From assembly GCA_021166775.1 (NCBI GenBank), contig JAJPEQ010000001.1:1-64000 (forward strand): a DNA stretch of 64,000 nt, written 5' to 3'. The position numbers and the translations under genes were made by a program. How positions within the stretch are numbered: the first letter of the stretch is position 1; each line of letters opens with the position of its first letter. Positions 17,496 through 27,692 of this stretch are shown here, one piece after another. Origin of the DNA: Comamonas sp. (GTDB lineage Bacteria; Pseudomonadota; Gammaproteobacteria; Burkholderiales; Burkholderiaceae_C). The notes under the pieces were generated by a model. It did not search any database, was not told where the DNA came from, and was given only the letters and a program-made list of their open reading frames with translations.

Positions 17496-18086
17496 ATGCG
17501 TGCCTCCCGCTTCTTGCTGACCCGATTCCTGCAGCTGGCCGCGGCCACCGCGTTGCTCGCCGCATCGGCGGCGCATGCGGACGGATACGGCGACATCACC
17601 GCGCTGCTCAAGGACGGCAAGGCCTCGCAGGCCCTGGTGCAGGTGGAGCAGCGCCTGGCCAGCACGCCCAAGGATCCGCAACTGCGCTTCCTGCGCGGTG
17701 TGGCCCAGAGCGAAAGCAAGCAGACCCAGGCGGCCATCGAGACCTTCACCGAGCTCACGCGCGAGTACCCCGAGCTGCCCGAGCCCTACAACAACCTCGC
17801 CGTGCTGTACGCGCAGGACAACCAGCTCGACAAGGCGCGCGCGGCCCTGGAAATGGCCATCCGTACCCATCCGAGCTACGCCACGGCGCACGAGAACCTG
17901 GGCGACGTCTACGCCAGGCTGGCCGCCCAAGCCTACGACAGGGCGCTGCAGCTGGATGCGGCGCAAGGCGAGGCGATCAAGCCCAAGCTGGCCCTGCTCC
18001 GCGAGCTGCTCTCCGCGCGCACCGGCGCGGCCGCAACGGCAACAACCGTGGCCCCTGCGGCGGCGCCGGCCGCCGCCGGCAAGTAA
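17496..18086 (+). CDS. Periplasmic TPR-repeat protein
   Basis: A 196-residue exported protein with a signal peptide ([20 protein letters not shown], cut near AHA). About three tetratricopeptide repeats are visible: [40 protein letters not shown], and [20 protein letters not shown]. An Ala/Thr-rich tail ends it. TPRs mediate protein-protein contacts; no enzyme domain is present. The ATG at 17496 starts the signal peptide. TAGAAT at about 17437 is a possible -10 for this operon. Its conserved position upstream of two cyclophilins suggests a link to envelope protein folding, which is inference. Confidence 0.85.
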   Translation: MRASRFLLTRFLQLAAATALLAASAAHADGYGDITALLKDGKASQALVQVEQRLASTPKDPQLRFLRGVAQSESKQTQAAIETFTELTREYPELPEPYNNLAVLYAQDNQLDKARAALEMAIRTHPSYATAHENLGDVYARLAAQAYDRALQLDAAQGEAIKPKLALLRELLSARTGAAATATTVAPAAAPAAAGK

Positions 18087-18194
18087 GGCAGCGTGCCGGA
18101 TGCCCGAAAGCGGCCCACGCACGGGCTCGGCACACGGCCCCCACCGGACGCGCCATGGCAAGCCCTGGCGCACTTTCATTGAAGGAATCATTGG

Positions 18195-18776
18195 ATGATG
18201 AACCGACGCATGGCCTCACGGGCCCTTTTCACGGCTGCGGCAGGCGCGCTGGCGCTGCCGCTGCACGCGGCAGAACAGGCCGCCCCCAAGGTGCAACTCA
18301 AGACCAGCCTGGGCACCATCGTGGTGCAGCTCGACCCGGCCAAGGCCCCGAAGACGGTCGAGAATTTCCTGCAATACGTCAAGGACAAGCACTACGACGG
18401 CACGATCTTTCACCGCGTGATCAACGGCTTCATGATCCAGGGCGGCGGCTTCACGCCCGACATGACGCAAAAGCCCACACGCCCCCCGATTCCGCTGGAG
18501 GCGAAGAATGGCCTGAAGAACGATGAATACACCATCGCCATGGCCCGCACCGGCAACCCCGACTCGGCCACCTCGCAGTTCTTCATCAACGTCAAAAACA
18601 ACGACGCCCTGAACGCCCCCAGCCCCGACGGCCATGGCTACGCCGTGTTCGGCCAGGTCACCGAAGGCAAGGATGTGGTGGACAAGATCAAGGCCGTCGC
18701 CACAGGCAACCGCGGGCCCTATCAGAACGTCCCCACCACGCCCGTCATCATCGAATCCGCCACTCTTCTCCCTTAA
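18195..18776 (+). CDS. Exported cyclophilin-type peptidyl-prolyl isomerase (PpiA-like)
   Basis: Catalyses proline cis-trans isomerisation during folding. A signal peptide (MMNRRMASRALFTAAAGALA, cut after HAA) sends it to the periplasm. The cyclophilin core carries [16 protein letters not shown], the catalytic FHR and GGG loop, AMARTGNPDSATSQFFIN and GYAVFGQV. A GAAGGAA ribosome site lies about 10 bases before the ATG. It is followed after 9 bases by a cytoplasmic paralogue, so the pair probably serves two compartments. Confidence 0.94.
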   Translation: MMNRRMASRALFTAAAGALALPLHAAEQAAPKVQLKTSLGTIVVQLDPAKAPKTVENFLQYVKDKHYDGTIFHRVINGFMIQGGGFTPDMTQKPTRPPIPLEAKNGLKNDEYTIAMARTGNPDSATSQFFINVKNNDALNAPSPDGHGYAVFGQVTEGKDVVDKIKAVATGNRGPYQNVPTTPVIIESATLLP

Positions 18777-18785
18777 GGAAACCCC

Positions 18786-19313
18786 ATGAGCCACCCCCAA
18801 GTCCAATTGAACGTGACCCTCCATGTGGCCGATGCGGCCACGCCCGGCGTGATCGTGCTGGAGCTCGACGACGAAAAGGCGCCGGCATCGACCGCCAACT
18901 TTCTCGCCTATGTGAACAAGGGCCACTACGACGGTACGGTCTTTCACCGCGTGATCAAGAACTTCATGATCCAGGGTGGCGGCTTCACGCCCGACATGCA
19001 GCAAAAGCCCACCGATGCCCCGATCCAGAACGAAGCGGCCAACGGGCTGAAGAACGACAAGTACACGATTGCCATGGCACGCACGGGCGATCCGCACAGC
19101 GCCACGGCGCAGTTCTTCATCAACGTGGTGGACAACGACTTCCTCAATCACACGGCACCCACGGGCCAGGGCTGGGGCTACGCCGTCTTCGGCAAGGTGG
19201 TGCAGGGTCAGGACGTGGTCGATGAAATCCGCAAGGTGCGCACCACGCGCAAGGGCTACCACGACGACGTGCCGTTCGACGACGTGGTGATCGACAAGGC
19301 CGTCGCGCTCTGA
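18786..19313 (+). CDS. ppiB: Cytoplasmic cyclophilin peptidyl-prolyl isomerase
   Basis: A 175-residue cyclophilin with no signal peptide. [37 protein letters not shown] and WGYAVFGKV are the active-site segments; it shares most of these with the exported copy just upstream, indicating tandem duplication with loss or gain of a signal peptide. It ends two bases before lpxH. Confidence 0.96.
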   Translation: MSHPQVQLNVTLHVADAATPGVIVLELDDEKAPASTANFLAYVNKGHYDGTVFHRVIKNFMIQGGGFTPDMQQKPTDAPIQNEAANGLKNDKYTIAMARTGDPHSATAQFFINVVDNDFLNHTAPTGQGWGYAVFGKVVQGQDVVDEIRKVRTTRKGYHDDVPFDDVVIDKAVAL

Positions 19314-19315
19314 CG

Positions 19316-20095
19316 ATGCCCGCCATGCTGCCGACCGCCGAACTGGTGGCACCGGACGCATGGCGCGCGGTCGATTGCATCTCGGACCTGCACCTGGACG
19401 CCGCCCACCCGGTGACGCTGCGGGCGCTGCAGACCTATCTGGAGACCACACGGGCCGATGCCGTGGTCATCCTCGGCGACCTGTTTGAAGTCTGGGTCGG
19501 TGATGATGCGCTGCGCGAGCCTGGCAGCTTCGAGAGCCGGGTCTGCGTCATGCTGCGCGATGCGGCCGCGCGCCGCCCGACATTTTTCATGCACGGCAAT
19601 CGCGACTTCCTCGTGGCGGACGGCTTTGCCCGGGCCACCGGCATCACGCTGCTGACCGACCCTTGCGTGCTGGCGCTCGGCGGCCTGCGCTGGCTGCTCA
19701 GCCATGGCGATGCGCTGTGCCTGGAGGATCGGCCCTACCAGCAGTTTCGCCGCATGGTTCGCGCCAGCGACTGGCAGACGCAGTGGCTGGCCCAGCCGCT
19801 GGCGGCGCGGCGCACGCAGGCGCGCGGCATCCGCAGCGAAAGCGAATCACGCAAACGGGCTGCGGTCACCTGGGCGGATGCGGATCACGACGCGGCCCTC
19901 GCATGGCTGCGGGCCGCCCACGCCCAGGCGCTCGTGCATGGCCACACGCATCGCCCGGCAGACCACGTGCTGGCGCCAGGCCTGATCCGCCATGTGCTGA
20001 CCGATTGGGATGTGGACGACGACGCAGCGCCGCGCGCCGAGGTGCTGCGCCTGTCCGCCCAAGGCGCGCAGCGGCTGGCGCCAGAGGCAGCGTAG
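19316..20095 (+). CDS. lpxH: UDP-2,3-diacylglucosamine diphosphatase
   Basis: Cleaves UDP-2,3-diacylglucosamine to lipid X and UMP in lipid A synthesis; peripheral inner-membrane protein. Calcineurin-like metal ligands are all visible: DLHLD, GDLFEVWVGDD, MHGNRDF, SHGD and HGHTH. 259 residues, slightly longer than E. coli LpxH because of an N-terminal extension. Its TAG overlaps the GTG of mtfA by one base. Confidence 0.95.
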   Translation: MPAMLPTAELVAPDAWRAVDCISDLHLDAAHPVTLRALQTYLETTRADAVVILGDLFEVWVGDDALREPGSFESRVCVMLRDAAARRPTFFMHGNRDFLVADGFARATGITLLTDPCVLALGGLRWLLSHGDALCLEDRPYQQFRRMVRASDWQTQWLAQPLAARRTQARGIRSESESRKRAAVTWADADHDAALAWLRAAHAQALVHGHTHRPADHVLAPGLIRHVLTDWDVDDDAAPRAEVLRLSAQGAQRLAPEAA

Positions 20096-20907
20096 TGCAC
20101 CCCGCCATCACCCGCCTGCTGCACCGGCTGGTGGCGCTGGTGGCGCCCGTGCCTCCCATCAGCGATGCGCTGTGGCTGCCGACGGTGGCGCACTACCCGT
20201 TTCTCGCGGCGCTGCCCCTGCAGGACCAGGCCAAGCTGCGCGCGCTCGCCGCTCTCTTTCTGCGCCGCAAGGAGTTTGCCGGCGCGCGTGGGCTCGTGAT
20301 CACGGACGAGATGGCCGTGGCGATCGCCGCGCAGGCCTGCCTGCCGCTGCTGCATTGGGGATCTCCGCGCCAGGCGCTTTCCTGGTACGACGATTTCGTG
20401 GGCATCGTCGTGCACCCGACCGAGGCCCTCGCGCACCGCGAAACCATGGACGCCGCCGGCGTGGTGCACCACTACAACGAAGTGCTGCTGGGCGAAGCCA
20501 TGGAGCACGGCCCGGTCATGCTCGTCTGGCCCGCCGTGCAGCAGGCCGGGCAGCGTGCCGCCAGCGTCGTGATTCACGAATTCATGCACAAGATCGACAT
20601 GAAGGCGGGGCACGCCAACGGTTGCCCGCCGCTGCCGCCCGGCTTCATGGCAACGAGGACGGTACGCGAGGGTCGGCGCCTGTGGCGGCGCACATGGAGC
20701 ACGGTCTACGCGCAATTTCGCGAGCAGGTGACGATGGCCGAACGCTTTGGCGGCGAGTGGCCGTGGCTCGATGCCTATGGCGCCAGCGCTCCCGGGGAAT
20801 TCTTCGCCGTGGCCTGCGAGGCGTACTTCGTCGACCCCACGCGCTTCAAGCAGGAATTTCCCACACTCACGCCGCTGCTGGACGCGTTCTTTCACCCTGC
20901 GCCCTGA
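20095..20907 (+). CDS. mtfA: MtfA-type zinc metallopeptidase
   Basis: A 270-residue cytoplasmic zinc protease. The motif HEFMH (161-165) supplies two His ligands and the catalytic Glu, and [11 protein letters not shown] holds the downstream Glu ligand. In E. coli MtfA binds and inactivates the Mlc repressor of glucose PTS genes; whether Mlc exists here is unknown. The GTG at 20095 is used, since the start overlaps the lpxH stop (TAGTG) and the family start follows directly. The end overlaps the convergent hyi gene by 41 bases. Confidence 0.9.
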   Translation: MHPAITRLLHRLVALVAPVPPISDALWLPTVAHYPFLAALPLQDQAKLRALAALFLRRKEFAGARGLVITDEMAVAIAAQACLPLLHWGSPRQALSWYDDFVGIVVHPTEALAHRETMDAAGVVHHYNEVLLGEAMEHGPVMLVWPAVQQAGQRAASVVIHEFMHKIDMKAGHANGCPPLPPGFMATRTVREGRRLWRRTWSTVYAQFREQVTMAERFGGEWPWLDAYGASAPGEFFAVACEAYFVDPTRFKQEFPTLTPLLDAFFHPAP

Positions 20908-21694
20908 GTTCGCGCAGCCAGGCCAGGCCCTCGCGCGTTCCTGCACGTGGGCGGTACTCGCAGCCCAGCCAGCCGTCCCAGCCGCTCGCAGCGGCCACTT
21001 CGTCGATCACGGTCAACAGGTAGCGAATGTCGAGCTCGCCCTCGTCGGGTTCGTGGCGCTCGGGCACGCCCGCGATCTGGAAATGGCCGACCCGGCCCGT
21101 GGGCAGGTAGTCGCGAATCTTCATCGCCACATCGCCCTCGACGACCTGGCAGTGGTAGAGGTCCATCTGCACCTTGAGATTGGGGCAGCCGAGTTCCTGC
21201 ACGACGGCATGCGCCTCGTCCTGGCGCGTGAGGAAATAGCCTGGGAAGTCGCGCCGGTTGATCGGCTCGATCAGCACCTGCACACCGGCGGTCCGCGCCT
21301 GCTCGGCGGCCCATTGCAGGTTGGCCAGGTAGCGGTCGCGCAATGGGGGCCTTGGCGCCTGCGCGGGCGCCACGCCGGCCATGACATGCACGCGCGGGCA
21401 ATGCAGCTCATGCGCATACGCCAGCGCCTGAAGAAAGCCGGAGCGAAACTCCGCCTCGCGCCCGGGCAGGCAGGCGAGGCCGCGCTCACCCGCACCCCAA
21501 TCGCCTGGCGGAGCGTTGAACAGCACCTGCGTCAGACCTGCGTCGTGCAGACGACCGGCGATTTCCGCGGGTTTGAAAGCATAAGGAAACAGGTATTCGA
21601 CACCCTCGAAACCATCGGCCGCCGCCGCGGCGAAGCGCTCAAGAAACGCATGCTCGCCATAGAGCATGGACAGGTTGGCCGCAAAGCGGAGCAT
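20867..21694 (-). CDS. hyi: Hydroxypyruvate isomerase-family protein
   Basis: A 275-residue TIM-barrel sugar isomerase/epimerase. [20 protein letters not shown] is the standard Hyi start. Metal and substrate residues lie in [16 protein letters not shown] (Glu), [15 protein letters not shown] (Asp/His), [19 protein letters not shown] and LGCEYRP (Glu). The family interconverts hydroxypyruvate and tartronate semialdehyde or handles related 2-oxo-tetronates; the substrate here is not determined, and no other glyoxylate-pathway gene is adjacent. Confidence 0.88.
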   Translation of the reverse strand: MLRFAANLSMLYGEHAFLERFAAAAADGFEGVEYLFPYAFKPAEIAGRLHDAGLTQVLFNAPPGDWGAGERGLACLPGREAEFRSGFLQALAYAHELHCPRVHVMAGVAPAQAPRPPLRDRYLANLQWAAEQARTAGVQVLIEPINRRDFPGYFLTRQDEAHAVVQELGCPNLKVQMDLYHCQVVEGDVAMKIRDYLPTGRVGHFQIAGVPERHEPDEGELDIRYLLTVIDEVAAASGWDGWLGCEYRPRAGTREGLAWLRELRAQGERTRPAAA

Positions 21695-21698
21695 GCGC

Positions 21699-22619
21699 TT
21701 ACCGGCCGCCCAGCGGCCTGGCCTTGGCCACACGCGCGCGCACCTTGGAGAGGACAGCCTTCAGGCGCTGCTCGTTCTTCAAGCCCACACGCACCATGAT
21801 CTTCTGCCCCGCCGAAAGCGCCTGCAGCTGCGGATCCGCGTACTCGTAGCGCACCCAGGGCCGCAACGAGGGCACCTGCCCCGCCACCTGCACCAGGTGC
21901 ACGGCCACGGGCCCTTGCGGCTCGGGCGCGGCGAGCAGGTGATCGATCACGGCCACGAGCCGGTCGTTGAAATACTTGCCGGGAAAGCCCAGTTCCTCAT
22001 AGGCCACCTGAAACAGCGGATACAGCCGTGTGTACAGGCGCGCCGCCGCCTCGACGGGAACGGCCTCGGCAAACGAGACGAAGGCGTCGTAGCGCATCGC
22101 GTTGGCCGCCGCGATCTGCTGCGCGCCCCCTGCTTCGTCAACGGTGAAGCGCCCCTGCATGGGGTGCACGGGCCACAGCCGCGCGGGCGCCTGCTCGCGC
22201 GCGAGGTTGTCCACCGTGGCCACGACACGGCGCACAAAACCATCGAGCTGCAGGAAGGCTTCGGCCCGCTGCGCACCCAGCAGCTCCTTGACCGCCTTGC
22301 CGACCGTCGCATCCGAATCGGCGAGCGCGGGCAGCGCAGGCTGGGGTGCCTCAGGCTCTTCGATCGGATTTTGCGGCGCACCGCTGTCCGCCGGTGCCGC
22401 GGCAGGCGGCGGCGCCTCGGGCTCGGCGGGTTGCTGCACCGGCGCCGTCTGCACCGCGACCGCCGGCGCAGTCGCCGCCACGGGTTGCGGAGCATGGCGC
22501 GCCGTCCACCAGTACCAGCCGAAACCGGCAGCCGCCGCAATCAGAAGCGCCAGCAGCACAAGGCCCCAGCGGCTTCGGGCTCGTGGCGGGCGCAATTCAG
22601 TGGGGTCTCGCAATGGCAT
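21699..22619 (-). CDS. DUF3014-family membrane-anchored protein
   Basis: A 306-residue protein: short cytoplasmic N-terminus, one membrane helix ([20 protein letters not shown], about 20-39), a Pro/Ala-rich linker to about residue 95, then a globular periplasmic domain ([20 protein letters not shown] ... [20 protein letters not shown]) matching DUF3014. Function is unknown. The ATG at 22619 has AGGAG at proper distance; an upstream GTG at 22640 is less likely. It is four bases upstream of hyi. Confidence 0.85.
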   Translation of the reverse strand: MPLRDPTELRPPRARSRWGLVLLALLIAAAAGFGWYWWTARHAPQPVAATAPAVAVQTAPVQQPAEPEAPPPAAAPADSGAPQNPIEEPEAPQPALPALADSDATVGKAVKELLGAQRAEAFLQLDGFVRRVVATVDNLAREQAPARLWPVHPMQGRFTVDEAGGAQQIAAANAMRYDAFVSFAEAVPVEAAARLYTRLYPLFQVAYEELGFPGKYFNDRLVAVIDHLLAAPEPQGPVAVHLVQVAGQVPSLRPWVRYEYADPQLQALSAGQKIMVRVGLKNEQRLKAVLSKVRARVAKARPLGGR

Positions 22620-22709
22620 GGCAACTCCTGTAACGGGCACAAGCTTACTGCGTCGGTGGGCGATTCAAGCGTTTCAGATCGTGACGGGGCCGACCGCGGG
22701 CGCCATCCA

Positions 22710-23420
22710 TCAGCCCCCGTGCGCGAGCCGGAAGGCCCTGGCCTTGCCAAAGTGGCCGCAGCCGATGAAAGGCACGGGCGGACGCAGCGCCGACAGCGGC
22801 GAAGGATGGTTGGCGCAGAGCACCAGATGGCCGCGATCGGCGGGGATCAGCGCACGCTTGGTCTGCGCGTGACTGCCCCAGAGCATGAAGACGACCGGGC
22901 GATCGCCCTCGGCCACCTGGCGGATCACCGCATCGGTGAGCTGCTCCCATCCCTTGCCGGCGTGGCTCGCGGGCCGTCCTTCCTCGACGGTCAGCGAGGT
23001 GTTGAGCAGCAGCACGCCGTGGCGCGCCCACTTCACAAGCGAGCCGCCGGGTTCGGGAAAGTTCGGCCACGGCGTGCCCAGGTCGCGCTGCAGCTCCTTG
23101 AAGATGTTGCGCAGCGACGGCGGCAGCGCCACGCCCGGCGCGACGGAAAACGCCAGTCCCTCGGCCTGGCCACGGCCGTGGTAGGGGTCTTGCCCGAGGA
23201 TCACCACGCGCACGTCCCGCGCCGCCGTGAGTGCCAGCGCCCGCAGGGGCTCGGGCGGAAAGATGCACGCGCCCGCTGCCAGCCGCTCGCGCAGGAAGGC
23301 CAGCAAGGCCTGTCCGGGCGGGGCGGCAAAAAAGGCCTGCACCAGCGGCGCCCAGCCTGCCGCGACCGGCCAGTTCCCCGGATCGGCACTGAGAAGCTGG
23401 GAGGCGGCGCTCTCGGTCAT
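22710..23420 (-). CDS. ung: Uracil-DNA glycosylase
   Basis: Excises uracil from DNA at the start of base-excision repair. Family 1 motifs: GQDPYHG (catalytic Asp78), FPEPGGSLVKWARHGVLLLN, GHLVLCANHPSPLSA (HPSPLS DNA-intercalation loop). 236 residues, full length. CATAAT on the minus strand at 23432-23437 is a possible -10 giving a 5' leader of only about five bases. Confidence 0.96.
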   Translation of the reverse strand: MTESAASQLLSADPGNWPVAAGWAPLVQAFFAAPPGQALLAFLRERLAAGACIFPPEPLRALALTAARDVRVVILGQDPYHGRGQAEGLAFSVAPGVALPPSLRNIFKELQRDLGTPWPNFPEPGGSLVKWARHGVLLLNTSLTVEEGRPASHAGKGWEQLTDAVIRQVAEGDRPVVFMLWGSHAQTKRALIPADRGHLVLCANHPSPLSALRPPVPFIGCGHFGKARAFRLAHGG

Positions 23421-23474
23421 GATCGCCGCGGATTATGACAAAAATACGCCAAAGCCCTTATCCAACAAGCGCGA

Positions 23475-26150
23475 TCAGCTATGTTTTTCAAGATCATGCG
23501 TTCCATCGAACACGCAATTGCGCCCTGCCTTCTTGGCGCCGTACAGATGCGCGTCGGCCTGCTCGACGAGCACGGCCGGCTCCGTGCCGATCTCGGGCAT
23601 GCCGCAGGCCACGCCAATGCTGATCGTGACCACCGAGGCCACGGGTGACTTCCCATGGGCGATGGCTTTGCCGAAGACCGCGCCGCACAGGCGCTCAGCC
23701 ACCACACGGGCGCCCGCCAGATCGCATTCGGGAAGCAGGCAGACGAATTCCTCGCCGCCGTAACGCGCCACCACGTCATGGGGTCGTGCCATGCAGCCGG
23801 ACAGCGCGGCGGCCACCGACTTCAGGCAGGCGTCGCCCTTCTGGTGCCCATACAAGTCGTTGTAGGCTTTGAAATGATCGATATCGATCATCAGGAGCGC
23901 CAATGGTGAGCGACTGCGCGCGCACCGGCTCCACTCGTTGGCCAGCGTCTCGTCCAGGCTGCGCCGGTTGGCGATGCCGGTCAGCCCATCGATATAGGCG
24001 AGCTTGCTCAGCAACTCGGCCTGCGCCTGATGCTCGGTGTGGTCCTGGAAGGTGACCAGCAGCTTGTCGCCCACGAGCAAGCCCGCCACATCCATCACGT
24101 GGTGGCTGCCATCGCGCGAGGTGATGCGGTAGGAGTCGGGGGCGATCTGTCCGTCCACTGCCTGGGCCTTGGCCTGCTTCCAGCGCACCGCCACCTCGGC
24201 CCGGTAGGCCGGATCGGGGTAGGCGCGCAGAGCCCATTCGCGCAGCGTGGGCACCTCCTGCTCGGAGTAGCCCAGCTGCTCCAGAAATCGCCGGTTGCGA
24301 AAATACAGGCGCAGCTGTTCATCGACCATGCACAGCGCCACCGGCATGTCGCTGATGAGCTGCTGCAGCATGCGCTCGGTGGCCTGCAGCCGCAGCGCCT
24401 GCTCCTTGCTCTCGGTGATGTCGTTGATGTAGCCGTACCAGAGCGTGGCGCCGCTGGCCAGGCGCTGGGGCCGGGCATGGCCCGAGAGCCAGCGCTCGCC
24501 GCGACCGGGGATTTGGAACCGGTACTCGGCCGTCCACTCGGTCAGATCCCGCGCGGAGGCGAAGATATCGCCCAGGCCGCGCTGCAGGTCGTCGGAGCGG
24601 ATGCGCTCGAACACCGGTGAGGCGTCACGGCTCAGCTCCTCGGACGAAAACCCGTAGATCTCCGTCACGCGCGGGCTGGTGTAAGGGAAGTGACTGTGCC
24701 CGTCGGGGTCGAGCTGGTACTGGTAGAGCATGCCCGGCACGTTTTCCGTCAGATGCCGCAGCATCTCCTCCTGCTGGTGGCGCTCGGACATGTCCAGCAG
24801 CGTCCCCAGCACGCGCGCGGGTCGGCCATCCGCGCCGCGCACAATGGCCCGGCCCCGGCAGAGAAACCACTTCCAGGACCCATCGGCACAGCGCAGGCGC
24901 TGCGCGCATTCGAATTGCGGCGCGCGCCCCTGGGCGAACGGCTGCCATTGACTCTGGAGCATCTGCCGGTCATCGGGGTGCACGAGTTCCTGCCACGACG
25001 AGTGCGCGCTCGCAAACGACTCCTTCGTATGGCCCAGCATGGCATACCAGCCCGGTGAGCAGGTCGTGGCGCCGCTCACCACGTCATGGTCCCACAACCC
25101 GAGCTCGGCCGCGCTCAGCACCGCGTCCCAGCGCGCCTGATCTTCCTCTTCCCGGGTCTCCAAGGCCTGCTGGCGCTGCTGCAGCTGTCGGCTTTTGCGC
25201 TGCTGCCACGCCAGCGCCGCAGCGGCCGCGGCGCCGACGAGGAGCCAGCCGAGCACCGTGCGCCACAGGTGCGTGCGCCACATCGCAAAGATGGCCTGCA
25301 CATCGCGCCCCACGGCCACGATGAGCGGCTGATCCATGTGCAGTTCGTCCGGCTGCACGGTGCGCAGTGCCACGAATTGGCGTGTCGCATCCGAGGGGCG
25401 CATGCTGCCCATCTCCAGGCTGGCGGACGCACCGCTCAGGCGATGACTGAGCCAGGGGCTGCCGGGGTAATCCAGGCGCACGCCTTCTCGTTCATCGGTG
25501 CTGCCCACGGCCAGAAATCGCAGCCCTTCCCCATGCGAAACGCTCACGAGCATGTTGGGCGAGTAGCGCAGCGACTGCAGCAGCGTGCGGAAGTAATTCG
25601 CGTCGAGCGCCGCAACGAGTGCGCCTGCCGGGCTGCCATCGGCGGTCACCATCGTGCGCGCCAACACCATGATCCAGCCACCCAACGCGCCGCGAAACGG
25701 TTCAGACACCACGAGCGTCTCGCCCGTACCGGCCTGCATCACCTTCTTGAAATAAGGGCGCTCGCCCGAATGCCTGCCGACGAGGGATGCCTCGCTGCTG
25801 GCGATGATCCGCCCCCGCGCATCCAGCAGGCTCATGTACTGCACCATCGGCATGGCATCGCTGTAGGCCCGCAGGCGCACGGTCAACTGCGCAAGCCGAT
25901 TGGGGCGCGCCTGCAACTGCGGCAACTCGGCCAGCAGGCTCCGCATGGCATGGCTGACCGCCTCAAGCTGCGGCACGAGGTTGTTGGCCAGGGTACTGGC
26001 CTGGTGGCTCAGGCGCTCGCGCTCGCGTTCCTGCAGATCGCGACGGACCTGCCACACATCCGCCGCGAGCACCACGCCCAGCAGCAACCAGACCAGCGCC
26101 AGCAGCCACCACGAATGGCGTTCGCGCGTGGGCTCACGGGTCGCGGACAA
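23475..26150 (-). CDS. Membrane diguanylate cyclase with sensor and three PAS domains
   Basis: An 891-residue c-di-GMP synthase. Residues about 14-35 and 298-318 are membrane helices that bracket a periplasmic dCache-like sensor (LRAYSDAMPMVQYMSLLDAR, GRHSGERPYFKKVMQAGTGE). Three PAS domains follow at about 340-460, 470-595 and 600-715; the first two contain PAC-type ends (RVLGTLLDMSERHQQ; WYGYINDITESKE). The C-terminal GGDEF domain has an intact active site GGEEF (798-802) and an allosteric I-site RPHD upstream, so it should be active and product-inhibited. The only usable upstream start is TTG at 26150; a stop lies seven codons before it. C-di-GMP often governs EPS production, so cross-talk with the EPS locus is possible but inferred. 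Confidence 0.92.
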   Translation of the reverse strand: MSATREPTRERHSWWLLALVWLLLGVVLAADVWQVRRDLQERERERLSHQASTLANNLVPQLEAVSHAMRSLLAELPQLQARPNRLAQLTVRLRAYSDAMPMVQYMSLLDARGRIIASSEASLVGRHSGERPYFKKVMQAGTGETLVVSEPFRGALGGWIMVLARTMVTADGSPAGALVAALDANYFRTLLQSLRYSPNMLVSVSHGEGLRFLAVGSTDEREGVRLDYPGSPWLSHRLSGASASLEMGSMRPSDATRQFVALRTVQPDELHMDQPLIVAVGRDVQAIFAMWRTHLWRTVLGWLLVGAAAAAALAWQQRKSRQLQQRQQALETREEEDQARWDAVLSAAELGLWDHDVVSGATTCSPGWYAMLGHTKESFASAHSSWQELVHPDDRQMLQSQWQPFAQGRAPQFECAQRLRCADGSWKWFLCRGRAIVRGADGRPARVLGTLLDMSERHQQEEMLRHLTENVPGMLYQYQLDPDGHSHFPYTSPRVTEIYGFSSEELSRDASPVFERIRSDDLQRGLGDIFASARDLTEWTAEYRFQIPGRGERWLSGHARPQRLASGATLWYGYINDITESKEQALRLQATERMLQQLISDMPVALCMVDEQLRLYFRNRRFLEQLGYSEQEVPTLREWALRAYPDPAYRAEVAVRWKQAKAQAVDGQIAPDSYRITSRDGSHHVMDVAGLLVGDKLLVTFQDHTEHQAQAELLSKLAYIDGLTGIANRRSLDETLANEWSRCARSRSPLALLMIDIDHFKAYNDLYGHQKGDACLKSVAAALSGCMARPHDVVARYGGEEFVCLLPECDLAGARVVAERLCGAVFGKAIAHGKSPVASVVTISIGVACGMPEIGTEPAVLVEQADAHLYGAKKAGRNCVFDGTHDLEKHS

Positions 26151-26234
26151 ATGACGCTCGATACAGATTCATGACGAGATGCCATCACTGTAAACGATGA
26201 TCAAATGAGAGGAAACCCGATTAACATTTGGAAA

Positions 26235-27620
26235 TCAGAGAATCTTCGAGTACTGCGCGCGGCTTTCCTGCGCCTGCAGATACTTGTCGAACACCATGGC
26301 AATGCCGCGCACGAAGAACCAGCCCATGGGCGTCACGTCGATGGAATCGGCCGTGAGATGCACCAGGCCATCGTCGTGCATGGATCGCAGGCGCGCCAGT
26401 TCGCTGGCAAAGGTGGTGCGAAAGTCGATCAGGTGCGCCGCCTCGACCGACTCGAACTGCACGCTGCCCTGGCACATCAGCGCGTTGATCACCGCGCGGC
26501 GCAGCACATCGTCGCGCGAGAGCGCCACGCCGCGCACGATGGGCAGGTGGCCGTGGTCGATCAAGTCCTGGTACTGCAGCAGATCCTTGGCGTTTTGGCT
26601 GTAGGTCGCGCCCACCTTGCCGATGGCGGAGATGCCGAGCGAAATCAGGTCGCAGTCGGGCTGCGTGCTGTAGCCCTGGAAGTTGCGGTGCAGCCGCCCC
26701 TGGCGCTTGGCCACGGCCAGCGAGTCGTCGGGCAGCGCGAAGTGATCCATGCCGATGTAGACGTAGCCCACGGCCTCGAACGCGGCGATGGAGTGCGAGA
26801 GCATCTTCACCTTGTTGTTGGCCACCGGGATGTCGTCCGTCTTGATGTGGCGCTGGGATTTCACGCGCGCAGGCAGGTGGGCGTAGGCGTAAAGCGCGAT
26901 GCGGTCGGGACGCAGCTGCACCACCTGGGCGATGGTGCGGGCAAACGATTCGGGCGTCTGTTTGGGCAGGCCGTAGATCAGGTCCACGTTGATCGAATCG
27001 AAGCCGATCTCGCGCGCGGCGGCCACGAGCGCGAACACCTGCTCGGCCGGCTGCACGCGGTGCACGGCCTTCTGCACTTCGGGGTCGAAGTCCTGCACGC
27101 CGAAGCTCAGGCGGTTGAAGCCCAGCTCGCGGATGACCTGCAGCCGCTCGGCGCTGATGGTGCGCGGATCGATTTCGATCGAATACTCGCCCTTGGGGGC
27201 AAAGGCAAAGCGTTTGCGCAGCATGTCCATCAGGCCACCGAGCTCCTCATCGCTCAGGAACGTGGGCGTGCCGCCGCCAAAGTGCAGCTGGCTCACGCCC
27301 TGGCCGGGGCCGCCCAGGTGCCTGACATGCAGATCGAGTTCGCGTTCGACATAGCCCAGGTAGGGCGCGGCGCGTTCGTGGTGCTTGGTGATGATCTTGT
27401 TGCAGGCGCAGTAGTAGCACAGCGACTCGCAAAACGGCAGATGCACGTACAGCGACAGCGGTTGTGCCGCCAGGCTCGTGCCCATCTGGCGCTGGGCCAG
27501 GGCGTACAGGTAATCTTCTTCGCCGAAGGCTTCGACGAAGCGATCGGCCGTGGGGTAGGACGTGTAGCGGGGTCCGGGGACATCGAACCGCGAAATGAGC
27601 TCTGGAGTAATCGTGGGCAT
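26235..27620 (-). CDS. hemN: Oxygen-independent coproporphyrinogen III oxidase
   Basis: A radical-SAM enzyme that decarboxylates coproporphyrinogen III to protoporphyrinogen IX without oxygen. The cluster motif FCESLCYYCAC (C-x3-C-x2-C plus an extra C) is at about 59-69; HFGGGTPTFL and DLIYGLPKQTP are family motifs, and the HemN C-terminal domain is present. 461 residues. The ATG at 27620 gives MPTITPELIS. It is divergent from fnr with a perfect FNR box between them, so anaerobic activation by FNR is likely. Confidence 0.97.
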   Translation of the reverse strand: MPTITPELISRFDVPGPRYTSYPTADRFVEAFGEEDYLYALAQRQMGTSLAAQPLSLYVHLPFCESLCYYCACNKIITKHHERAAPYLGYVERELDLHVRHLGGPGQGVSQLHFGGGTPTFLSDEELGGLMDMLRKRFAFAPKGEYSIEIDPRTISAERLQVIRELGFNRLSFGVQDFDPEVQKAVHRVQPAEQVFALVAAAREIGFDSINVDLIYGLPKQTPESFARTIAQVVQLRPDRIALYAYAHLPARVKSQRHIKTDDIPVANNKVKMLSHSIAAFEAVGYVYIGMDHFALPDDSLAVAKRQGRLHRNFQGYSTQPDCDLISLGISAIGKVGATYSQNAKDLLQYQDLIDHGHLPIVRGVALSRDDVLRRAVINALMCQGSVQFESVEAAHLIDFRTTFASELARLRSMHDDGLVHLTADSIDVTPMGWFFVRGIAMVFDKYLQAQESRAQYSKIL

Positions 27621-27692
27621 GGGCGGTCGTGTGGAGTCAATCGGCCTTCCGATTGGAACGCGGGACTGTCGCCGGATTGATCTGCCATGTCC

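Noticed and set aside
26205-27680. A 491-codon plus-strand frame antisense to hemN
   Set aside because: Translation is His/Gln/Arg-rich without motifs; HemN on the minus strand has all radical-SAM cysteines.
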